NCBI GenBank assembly: GCA_964601505.1
Contig: CAZRNR010000043.1
Span: forward strand, 1 to 17,484
Direction: 5' to 3'
DNA length: 17,484 nt
Source of the DNA: DRWZ01 sp964601505
GTDB taxonomy: Bacteria > Calescibacteriota > Calescibacteriia > Calescibacteriales > Calescibacteriaceae
Of this stretch, positions 1 through 6,283 are shown piece by piece. Both the position numbers and the translations under genes were made by a program. Each line of letters begins with the position of its first letter. Position 1 is the first letter of the stretch. The notes under the pieces are model-generated. The model saw nothing but the letters and a program-made list of their open reading frames with translations, was not told where the DNA came from and made no database searches.

Positions 1-60
1 AATTATAATCCGAAACTGACTCAAGTATTTGCAATTCATCTCAACCATGTAGAGGATTGA
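1..60 (+). CDS. Possible C-terminal fragment of an upstream gene
   Basis: One plus-strand frame stays open from the window edge for 19 codons and ends in TGA at 58-60; the other two plus frames stop within the first 20 bases. The visible residues (NPKLTQVFAIHLNHVED) read like ordinary protein but match no family I recognise. With so few codons this could be chance. The bases at about 35-63 also resemble one copy of a CRISPR-type repeat, which is a competing explanation. Confidence 0.3.
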   Translation, partial: NYNPKLTQVFAIHLNHVED

Positions 61-283
61 GACTTCTCGCAAGATTCAGTTTAAAGAGTTTTATCCTGGA
101 AGGTGAAAACAGGGGATAAATAATAGTGGATGATAAAAGATACAAAGCTATAAGAAAATAAAATATTTTTTCTCATTCTTCCATTTTACTTATCATTGGT
201 CCAGATGATTGGAACACTTCATAAAGATATAAGATTTTTAAATTTAAATCATCTTAAGAATCTGTTGTATAAAATTTAGAATT
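61..283. other. Non-coding stretch before the chemoreceptor gene
   Basis: This stretch is very AT-rich and holds no gene-length reading frame. A TATAAA at 268-273 could be a -10 box for the gene that starts at 284, but I see no matching -35 hexamer, and it would put transcription start only a few bases before the ATG. The AT-only dyad around 154-174 (agaaaa paired with ttttct) is too weak to call a terminator. Confidence 0.4.
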
Positions 284-1513
284 ATGAATAAATATAGGTT
301 AAGGCTTAAACTTTCTATAAGGTTTGTATTGTTTTTCTTCCCTTTTCTTATAGGAGATATAATTATCCCGATCGTTTTTCTCTACCTTATAAATCAGGTT
401 CCAAATCCTACACCTGCTTTGACTTTGCTGAAATACTTGATAATAGGTATTTTTGGTTTTTATTTTTTTGTTATAATTGGTCTTATGGTGGGAGCAATAT
501 ATTACGCGGAAAGACCAGTAGTTAAATTCTTGAATAAGTTAAAAGATATTATTCAAAGGAACTCAGAGGAGCTTTTGAATGAAGAAGATTTCACACAGGA
601 TTTTATATTTTTGAAGTTTGAAGATGAATTTACTGATTTAGCCAAGACCATAAATGATCTTATAAGGTTTCTACTTGAGAAGAAAAAGTCTGTTGAGAAT
701 CTTTCAGTGGAAATAATAAATGCTGGTGTAAAAGCTTCATCTTACGCTCTGCAGATTAAATCAGGTTCTGATTTGGTTTCAAAGGAAGTAGAAAGGTCGT
801 CGATGAATTTTGATGGTTTGAAACAGTCTATTGTAGAGATAACGAATAGAATAGAGCATATAGCTCATTCCATAGATAATCTCAGGGAATTTTCTAAAAG
901 TGGTAAAGACAAGATATCTGGATCGCTTTCATCTATGACAAAAGTTATAGAAACGATCAGTCAGGTTGCGGAAATAGCAGATAAAATATCTTCTGTTATG
1001 AAAAAGGTAAATGAATCTGTTTCTTTCATCGAGGATGTGACAGATCAGGTGGATTTGCTAGCCTTAAATGCAGCTATAGAAGCGGCCCGAGCGGGGGAAC
1101 ATGGGAGAGGTTTTGCCGTGGTTGCAGATGAAGTCAGAAAACTTGCAGATAGAACTAGGAAGTCGGCTGTTGAGATAAAGCAGAATATAGAGGAAGCAGG
1201 AAAGGTAGTAGATAGCGCGGTTCAACTCATTATTTCTTTAAAAGGTGAAGCTGAAGGAATAATCAGAGTCTCTGATCTTATTGTAAGCGAGTTTGAAAAT
1301 ATGGTATCAGGTATATCAAAAATACATGAGAATACCGCTGCTGTATCATCTGCTGCTGAGGAGCAGGAAGCAATAATCAAAGAGGTCGTTAAATCTGCAG
1401 AAAGTGTTTCAAGGTCTGTTGAGGATTATAAAAAAGTCGCAGAAGATTTATATGAGTTTTCAAGGGAGCTTTCAAAATTAACTGAAAAGCTTAAAGTTAT
1501 ATTCAGCCGTTAG
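284..1513 (+). CDS. Methyl-accepting chemotaxis protein without a periplasmic sensor domain
   Basis: This 409-aa transmembrane chemoreceptor should signal through CheA/CheW to the flagellar motor. Two hydrophobic segments (about residues 13-36 and 49-73) are joined by only about a dozen residues, so there is no room for a periplasmic ligand-binding domain. A linker or HAMP-like stretch follows (about 74-135), then a long coiled coil. The highly conserved hairpin tip is at about 255-291, including LNAAIEAARAGE, GRGFAVVADEVRKLA and flanking Asp/Thr residues. The tip identifies the family with high certainty; the signal it senses is unknown. Possibilities are membrane state, a partner protein or a cytoplasmic cue. 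The ATG at 284 has no SD sequence. The next gene on the same strand begins shortly after, so the two may be co-transcribed. A flagellin end at the right edge of the window fits a motile cell. Confidence 0.93.
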   Translation: MNKYRLRLKLSIRFVLFFFPFLIGDIIIPIVFLYLINQVPNPTPALTLLKYLIIGIFGFYFFVIIGLMVGAIYYAERPVVKFLNKLKDIIQRNSEELLNEEDFTQDFIFLKFEDEFTDLAKTINDLIRFLLEKKKSVENLSVEIINAGVKASSYALQIKSGSDLVSKEVERSSMNFDGLKQSIVEITNRIEHIAHSIDNLREFSKSGKDKISGSLSSMTKVIETISQVAEIADKISSVMKKVNESVSFIEDVTDQVDLLALNAAIEAARAGEHGRGFAVVADEVRKLADRTRKSAVEIKQNIEEAGKVVDSAVQLIISLKGEAEGIIRVSDLIVSEFENMVSGISKIHENTAAVSSAAEEQEAIIKEVVKSAESVSRSVEDYKKVAEDLYEFSRELSKLTEKLKVIFSR

Positions 1514-1534
1514 ATAATTTAATAAAGGTGAAAA

Positions 1535-1576
1535 ATGCTATATCTTATTTCCTTATTTTTAAACTTAAACCTATGA
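1535..1576 (+). CDS. Possible 13-aa leader peptide coupled to the next gene
   Basis: An ATG at 1535 sits a few bases after aaggtg, one of the better SD sequences in the window. It opens a 13-codon frame reading MLYLISLFLNLNL, with six leucines. Its TGA (1574-1576) overlaps the ATG at 1573 of the membrane protein as ATGA, the classic layout for translational coupling. The downstream ATG has no SD of its own. The alternative is that the GTG at 1528 starts a longer form of the downstream protein and the mini-ORF is accidental. Confidence 0.35.
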   Translation: MLYLISLFLNLNL

Positions 1577-2100
1577 AATCGAATGTGTTTAAATTTTCCC
1601 TAATATTTTTGATCTTTTTTTTGGGTGTTTTCAGTCATGTTGCGCGGGGACATGAAGAACAAGAGAATAACGAAGGAATTCAAGTCTATAAAATTTTTGA
1701 TCCATCAAGGATTTTTGAACATATGCATAATAAAGTTGTTCATTTCCCGATCGCTTGTGGTATGGTTTCAGCTTTGTTTGAAATAATATCTTTCAGATTT
1801 TCGTATTTTTCTACTCCAGCGAACATTTTGTTAGGAATTTCTTCTTTGAGTGCAATAGGGGCTTTCTTGTCTGGAAAATCAATCGAGGAAGAATATGAAA
1901 GGGAAGTAAAAGATAATTCTATCCTTCACAGTGCTCTGGAGCTACATGAAACTTTTGGTTTCGTTACAATGATAGTTTATTCTCTTGCCTTAGTTCTTAA
2001 ATTCATACCAAAGATGCAAAGAGTTGCTTCCGTTATTGTGATACTTATGGTGCCTATAATAGGTATTACTGGTTATCTTGGGGGACTTTTAGCACATTAA
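1573..2100 (+). CDS. DUF2231-like integral membrane protein with signal peptide
   Basis: From the ATG at 1573 this is a 175-aa protein. It begins with a signal-peptide-like stretch (residues 1-26: Lys, then a Leu/Ile/Phe-rich core, ending near ARG), followed by a charged extracytoplasmic segment and about four membrane helices (roughly 54-73, 83-100, 125-145, 150-172). Histidines lie at or near the membrane edges: H50, H52 and H57 in a VHFPIA motif, H119, H125 in LHETFG, and H175 at the end after TGYLGG. The VHFPIA, mid-helix HE and TG-LGG pattern is what I know from the DUF2231 family of uncharacterised membrane proteins. Heme or metal ligation by the histidines is inference only. The frame is open back to GTG 1528, but that start would put 15 extra residues ahead of a good signal peptide. 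Function unknown; probably co-transcribed with the chemoreceptor. Confidence 0.7.
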   Translation: MKSNVFKFSLIFLIFFLGVFSHVARGHEEQENNEGIQVYKIFDPSRIFEHMHNKVVHFPIACGMVSALFEIISFRFSYFSTPANILLGISSLSAIGAFLSGKSIEEEYEREVKDNSILHSALELHETFGFVTMIVYSLALVLKFIPKMQRVASVIVILMVPIIGITGYLGGLLAH

Positions 2101-2136
2101 AATATTTTTTAATTTTGTTTCATGTAGAATTTAAAT

Positions 2137-2520
2137 TCAATCAAGTACATGCTTTTGTGGTATTATACATGTGAAAATTCCTTCAAAGACTTTTTCATCT
2201 TTTCTAAAAGATGCAACCTGTACTTTTATTTTTCTGCCCTCTTGTGATATAACCTTTGCTTTTGATATTATTATATCTCCAACTTTTGTTGGCTTGAGGA
2301 ATTTCACTTCTGCCCCTGCAAGGACAACTAATGGGTGATTAACAGCAACCATTGCTGCATAATCTGCTGCCGAAAAAGTAAATCCACCGTGAACCAATCC
2401 TCTTTCATCAACAGCCATTTCATCGGTAAGCTCGATCTCAATTTCAGATTCACCTTCTTCCAATTTTATGATTCTTCCGCAGTATTTTGGATTAGCTTTC
2501 GTATGTGTTTTTTGTTCCAT
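2137..2520 (-). CDS. Hotdog-fold thioesterase (PaaI-like)
   Basis: This 127-aa protein has the size and pattern of a single-domain hotdog acyl-CoA thioesterase, which hydrolyses acyl-CoA thioesters in the cytoplasm. The key segment is GLVHGG (HGG at 44-46), followed by the hotdog helix with D53 (FTFSAADYAAM), then a strand with AEVKFLKPTKVGD (about 70-82) and a later strand ending in a Phe/Glu-rich stretch. The HGG and the acidic residue on the following helix are the usual active-site elements. The substrate cannot be told from sequence. It is the last gene of the minus-strand operon, starting 9 bases after the RNase stop codon with no SD of its own, so it is probably translated by coupling. 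It converges with the DUF2231-like gene; I see no strong terminator in the 36 bases between them. Confidence 0.85.
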   Translation of the reverse strand: MEQKTHTKANPKYCGRIIKLEEGESEIEIELTDEMAVDERGLVHGGFTFSAADYAAMVAVNHPLVVLAGAEVKFLKPTKVGDIIISKAKVISQEGRKIKVQVASFRKDEKVFEGIFTCIIPQKHVLD

Positions 2521-2529
2521 CGGCTGATA

Positions 2530-3987
2530 TTATATTTCTATTTCCCATTTACCAAGTCCATACTTTGGCTGAATTACAGTATTTAGCTTGAGTTTTTTGA
2601 CTATATCATCAATTTTCTTATAGTTTTCGGGAGAGACTTTTATTGTTTTTCCTTTGTGTTTTGCTATTTTGAGCATAGTTGTATGAAGGTTCAATATATC
2701 TGAATTCACAAAACCTTCGTTGCATGTTGGACATCTTGACATGAGAGTTTTCTTTAAGCTGTAGCCGGATTTTTTTCTTGATATTTCAAGAAGTCCAAGT
2801 CTTGTCAGCCCAAATACTTTTGTTTTATCCTTTGATTTCTCCGCTAATCTTTTTATTTCGTTTATCATTTTGTTCTTGAGTTGTTTGCTTTTTATATCTA
2901 TCAGGTCTATTATTATTATCCCACCAATCCTTCTGAGCTCAATTTGCCTTATCGTTTCTCTTATAGCCATGAGATTAGCTTGGTAAGCCGTTATATCTAA
3001 ATTTTCTGCCCCGGTAAAAGAAGCTGTATTAACATCTATAGCCGTAAAAGCCTCCGTTTCATTAAAAATAAGCCTTATCCCACCTTCTATTTCTATTTCA
3101 TCTTTGAGAAGATTAAAAAACTCATCCTCAAGTTTGTATTTGGAAAATATAAAGGGTTCTTCTTCATAAACAAATTCAATTTTATCTACCATTTTAGGTA
3201 TGTATTCCTGAACAGTCTCTTTAATTTTGTTGAGTGTTTCCTTTGAGTTGCTTATAAACTTTCTAATGTTAGATGAAGCAAATTCTCTGACAGTTTTCTG
3301 GATTGTATCTGTATCTGACCAAAGGAGCGTTGGAGGGGGAACAGTTTCTATCTTTTGTTTTATTTCCTTCATCGATTTGTAAATACGGTTAAAATCTTCT
3401 ATGATTAATTCTTCCGGGATGTTTTCTGCTTCTGTCCTTGCAACAACCCCGAATTCGCCATTTATATCTTCATGAAGTTTTTGAACTATCTTTTTGAGGC
3501 GATTCCTTTCATACTTAGATTTTATCTTCTTTGAAACTCCGTTTTTCTTTTCAAAGGTGAGAACTATGTATTTTCCAGGTAAGGTTGGATTGTCTGTTAC
3601 TTTTGCTCCTTTACCATCTATGCTTTCTTTTTTCACTTGTATTACTATCTCTTGTCCAACTTTGTATTCACTTGTTTTCTCTTTTGAAGGAACAAACATA
3701 TAAACATTTCTTTCTGCACCAACATTTATAAAAACTGCCTGCAACGATGGTATTACATCTTGTATGATTCCCTTGTATATGTTCCCAACACTTACTTCTT
3801 GCTTTAGCTCAGGTATTTCTATTATAAAATCCTTAACTATTCTGTTTTCACTTACGCATATTCTTGTCCAGTATGGTAGTTCTTCTACATATATTTCTTG
3901 CCCGCTTGATAGATCCTTTTTTATATCCTCTTGAACTTCCTTTGGTAAATCCTTTTCATCAGTTATGTTCTTGTTTTGGGCATCCAT
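2530..3987 (-). CDS. rng: Ribonuclease E/G family endoribonuclease
   Basis: This 485-aa protein is an RNase G/E-type endonuclease that cuts AU-rich single-stranded RNA in rRNA and tRNA maturation and mRNA turnover. Visible in order: a variable acidic N-terminus (1-50); an S1 RNA-binding domain (about 62-145, beginning GNIYKGIIQDV); a 5'-sensor region (VVARTEAE near 181-188); and the DNase I-like core with both metal-binding aspartates, D318 in FTAIDVNTASFTG and D361 in GGIIIIDLIDI. The Zn-link cysteines are C419 and C422 in CPTC. It lacks the long RNase E scaffold tail, so it is nearer RNase G in length. An SD-like TTGGAGTG lies about ten bases before the ATG. The first 29 bases overlap the 3' end of nuoF, so the two must be co-transcribed. 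Confidence 0.93.
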   Translation of the reverse strand: MDAQNKNITDEKDLPKEVQEDIKKDLSSGQEIYVEELPYWTRICVSENRIVKDFIIEIPELKQEVSVGNIYKGIIQDVIPSLQAVFINVGAERNVYMFVPSKEKTSEYKVGQEIVIQVKKESIDGKGAKVTDNPTLPGKYIVLTFEKKNGVSKKIKSKYERNRLKKIVQKLHEDINGEFGVVARTEAENIPEELIIEDFNRIYKSMKEIKQKIETVPPPTLLWSDTDTIQKTVREFASSNIRKFISNSKETLNKIKETVQEYIPKMVDKIEFVYEEEPFIFSKYKLEDEFFNLLKDEIEIEGGIRLIFNETEAFTAIDVNTASFTGAENLDITAYQANLMAIRETIRQIELRRIGGIIIIDLIDIKSKQLKNKMINEIKRLAEKSKDKTKVFGLTRLGLLEISRKKSGYSLKKTLMSRCPTCNEGFVNSDILNLHTTMLKIAKHKGKTIKVSPENYKKIDDIVKKLKLNTVIQPKYGLGKWEIEI

Positions 3988-5257
3988 TTTTTATGCACTC
4001 CAAAAGTTCTTTTCTAAATATTTTTACTATTTTCTTAGCTGGCAAAGATCCTGCATCAACATGAGCACATATGGCGGTTCCAGGGATACTAGATGCTATA
4101 TCTTCTATCGTCTCTATATCTTTCTCTTCCGCTTTACCTTTAACTATCTTCTCAAAAAGATACTCAAGAAACCTTGTTCCCTCTCTACAAGTTGTGCATT
4201 GGCCACATGATTCTTCTGCGTAAAATTTTACCATGTTCAGAGCAACTTTCGCAACACATTGACATTCACATACTACAACTACAGAGGCTGTTCCTAAAAA
4301 TGATCCAAACGATGCTATGGATTCAAAATCTAATGTTGCTTTTTCAACTTCTTCTGGGGTAAGAGGAGGTGCTGACGTTCCGCCAGGTATAACCATCTTT
4401 ATACCCTTCCCGCAAGAGGTTCCACCTGCAATTTCTATAAGTCTCTTTAGTGGGAAACCCATAGGTAGCTCGTATATCCCTGGGTATTTTACATTTCCCG
4501 ATATGCAAAATAGTTTGTTTCCTGTGCTTTTTTCTTTTCCAATGCTTTTGAACCAATCTGCTCCGTTCTTTATTATCATCGGAATTGCTGCAAGTGTTTC
4601 AACATTATTAACACAGGTTGGATAGTCTAAATATCCTTTCTGAGCAGGATATGGAGGTCTTGGTCTTGGATGTCCCCTTTTTCCCTCAAGAGAATTGAGC
4701 AACCCTGTCTCTTCTCCAACTATGTATGCTCCAGCACCTTGCATAAGCTCTATACGGTAATCTATACCAAACTTCTCTTTTACATAAGGCTTTGCCTCTT
4801 CAATTGCTTTCCTAATCACTTGAGCCTCTTTGAAATATTCTCCTCTTATGTAGATAATCAATTCCCTTGTACCTATAGCGTGTCCTGCTATCATCATCCC
4901 CTCAAGTAATAGATGCGGAGTAAAAGACAATATGTATCTATCTTTAAATGTGGCTGGTTCACCTTCATCAGCATTACATACTAGAAATTTTCTCCCTTCT
5001 TTCGGTATAAAGCTCCATTTCATCCCTGTTGAGAATCCAGCCCCACCCCTTCCCCTTATGCCTGACTTTTTCACCTCTTCTATCACTTCATCCGCTTTCA
5101 TATTCAAAGCTTTTTTGAGTGATTCATATCCTCCAGATTCAAGATAGGCTCTCAAAGATGCATCTTTTTTCAAAAATAGGTTAGTAAATACCGGATTAAA
5201 CCCGTCTATTGAACCTCTTATTTTCTCTATCGAACTTTCAATGTTTACTTCTACCAT
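3959..5257 (-). CDS. nuoF: NADH-binding NuoF-type subunit (FMN and 4Fe-4S)
   Basis: This 432-aa protein is the flavoprotein that takes hydride from NADH onto FMN and passes electrons to Fe-S clusters, as in complex I or NAD-linked hydrogenases. It carries the FMN/NADH site GRGGAGFSTGMKW (69-81), NADEGEP (95-101), the NADH motif around GEETGLLNSLEG (181-192), and the 4Fe-4S ligands SCGQCTTC (C351, C354, C357) plus C397 in IPGTAICAH. Length is typical for NuoF. Unusually, a CECQC run (C330, C332, C334) sits just before the cluster-binding helix bundle, where homologues mostly have one cysteine. No nuoE or nuoG is next to it; its neighbours are an unknown small gene and an RNase E/G gene. It may serve complex I, a bifurcating hydrogenase or another NADH dehydrogenase; the window cannot decide. 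The ATG has only a short AGGA three bases away. Confidence 0.93.
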   Translation of the reverse strand: MVEVNIESSIEKIRGSIDGFNPVFTNLFLKKDASLRAYLESGGYESLKKALNMKADEVIEEVKKSGIRGRGGAGFSTGMKWSFIPKEGRKFLVCNADEGEPATFKDRYILSFTPHLLLEGMMIAGHAIGTRELIIYIRGEYFKEAQVIRKAIEEAKPYVKEKFGIDYRIELMQGAGAYIVGEETGLLNSLEGKRGHPRPRPPYPAQKGYLDYPTCVNNVETLAAIPMIIKNGADWFKSIGKEKSTGNKLFCISGNVKYPGIYELPMGFPLKRLIEIAGGTSCGKGIKMVIPGGTSAPPLTPEEVEKATLDFESIASFGSFLGTASVVVVCECQCVAKVALNMVKFYAEESCGQCTTCREGTRFLEYLFEKIVKGKAEEKDIETIEDIASSIPGTAICAHVDAGSLPAKKIVKIFRKELLECIKNGCPKQEHN

Positions 5258-5282
5258 AATCCTATCAAAGAGGAGGATCTTT

Positions 5283-5570
5283 TTATATTATGATATCGTT
5301 TAGGAACTCAATGAAGAGCTGGGTTGATTGCTGAAAAAATTTGTTATTTCCGCTCTTCTCCCTTAGAGCATTTTCAATATCTCTTATTTTATCTTTGGTT
5401 ATAGTTTTTATCTTGTTTTCATTTAGGGTTTTTCTAATAAAAGCAAGAACACTCCTTCTCTTATCAGAAGCTCCAGGATATCCTTTGATTTCTTTTTTTA
5501 TATATTTTTCAAAATATTTCCAGCTGAGCTTCCAGTCAAATGGTAACATCTTGAACTTCTCGCCTTGCAT
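5283..5570 (-). CDS. Uncharacterised 95-aa basic protein, first gene of the nuoF operon
   Basis: I do not recognise this protein. The ATG at 5570 is preceded by AAAGGAGGG four bases away, by far the best SD here, which fixes the start although the frame stays open further upstream. The 95 residues are Lys-rich, contain no cysteine and look mostly helical. An N-terminal Trp/Tyr/Phe-rich part (FDWKLSWKYFEKYIKKE) is followed by a turn (GYPGASDKRR) and amphipathic helices ending FIEFLNDIII. No signal peptide or membrane span is visible. The order of short helices and an ITKDKIRDIENAL segment suggests a small cytoplasmic adaptor, but that is only an impression. It lies 25 bases upstream of nuoF on the same strand, so a role beside NuoF or the RNase is possible by context. 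Confidence 0.75.
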   Translation of the reverse strand: MQGEKFKMLPFDWKLSWKYFEKYIKKEIKGYPGASDKRRSVLAFIRKTLNENKIKTITKDKIRDIENALREKSGNNKFFQQSTQLFIEFLNDIII

Positions 5571-5574
5571 AAGA

Positions 5575-5580
5575 CCCTCC
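5575..5580 (-). promoter_or_regulatory. Strong Shine-Dalgarno (GGAGGG) that fixes the 5570 start
   Basis: On the minus strand AAAGGAGGG ends four bases before the ATG at 5570. It is the only near-perfect anti-SD match ahead of a gene in this window and decides between this start and the much longer upstream frame, whose extra residues look like untranslated leader. Confidence 0.75.
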
Positions 5581-5642
5581 TTTTTCAGATTTATATACAT
5601 TGATGAAAATAATTGTAGTATTTTCAGATTTTTTTGTGTTAT

Positions 5643-5648
5643 ATTATA
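5643..5648 (-). promoter_or_regulatory. Candidate -10 box for the minus-strand operon
   Basis: The minus strand reads TATAAT here, about 70 bases before the start of the 95-aa gene, in an otherwise gene-free divergent spacer. The -35 region is poor: a ttgaat-like element lies too far away, and nothing good sits 16-18 bases upstream. The complementary strand carries TATACT at 5645-5650, which could serve the rightward dcd-pheA genes, so the spacer may hold overlapping back-to-back promoters. This is a consensus match only. Confidence 0.35.
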
Positions 5649-5722
5649 CTCAGTAGTTTGTCTGTGAAAGAAATTCAAAAAATGTGAAATGAGATCTTGA
5701 TTTGAAAAAAATAAAAAGCAAT

Positions 5723-6283
5723 ATGGTAATGTGTGATAGGTGGATAAAAAAGATGGCAAGAGAATATAAGATGATTGAACCATTTGAGGAGTCTTTGGTT
5801 GCCAAAGGTAAGGTTTCTTACGGTGTATCTTCATATGGATATGATTTTAGGGTTGCAGATGAATTCAAAATATTTACAAATGTTGCTTCCACAATAGTTG
5901 ACCCAAAGAACTTTGACGAAAGATCATTTGTGACTATCAGGGGAGATTTCTGTATAATACCTCCAAATTCTTTTGCTCTAGCAAGATCTGTTGAGTATTT
6001 CAGAATACCTAGAGATGTTTTAGGTATATGCGTTGGGAAATCAACATATGCAAGGTGCGGAATTATAGTAAATGTCACTCCACTTGAACCGGAGTGGGAA
6101 GGGTATCTGACAGTTGAGATATCAAATACAACTCCTTTGCCAGCTAAAGTTTATGCCTTTGAGGGAATAGCCCAGCTTATATTCCTTAAGGGAAATGAAG
6201 TCTGTGAAATTTCATATTCTCAAAGGAAGGGAAAATATATGAAACAAAAGGGTATAGTCCTACCTCATGTTGAAGGAGCTTGA
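5723..6283 (+). CDS. dcd: dCTP deaminase (dUTP-forming or bifunctional)
   Basis: The enzyme deaminates dCTP to feed dUMP/dTMP synthesis; it is a cytoplasmic trimer of the dUTPase fold. The sequence opens with CDRWIKKMA, then MIEPFEE and SYGVSSYGYDFRV. The active-site block GKSTYARCGIIVNVTPLEPEWEG carries the usual Ser and Arg of G(K/R)S-AR. A second block, LTVEISNTTPLPAKVYAFEGIAQ, carries the catalytic Glu. The frame is open to a TTG at 5702, but family members begin one to three residues before the (S/C)DRWI motif, so I take ATG 5723 (ATG 5729 is also possible). There is no SD for any of them. Whether it also hydrolyses dUTP, as some bifunctional members do, cannot be told by eye. It overlaps pheA by 17 bases and is divergent from the nuoF operon. 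Confidence 0.93.
   Translation: MVMCDRWIKKMAREYKMIEPFEESLVAKGKVSYGVSSYGYDFRVADEFKIFTNVASTIVDPKNFDERSFVTIRGDFCIIPPNSFALARSVEYFRIPRDVLGICVGKSTYARCGIIVNVTPLEPEWEGYLTVEISNTTPLPAKVYAFEGIAQLIFLKGNEVCEISYSQRKGKYMKQKGIVLPHVEGA

Noticed and set aside
1528..1572. GTG 1528 as start of the DUF2231-like protein
   Set aside because: It would place 15 extra residues in front of a well-formed signal peptide. Kept as an alternative only; ATG 1573 is preferred.
2101..2136. Bidirectional terminator between the DUF2231-like and thioesterase genes
   Set aside because: Only AT-rich sequence without a stable GC-containing stem.
5702..5722. TTG 5702 as start of dCTP deaminase
   Set aside because: Family members begin just before the (S/C)DRWI motif, and no SD supports the TTG.
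5571..5834. Longer form of the 95-aa protein beginning at 5834
   Set aside because: The extra 88 residues overlap the dcd start on the other strand, look like translated AT-rich leader, and are made unnecessary by the perfect SD before ATG 5570.
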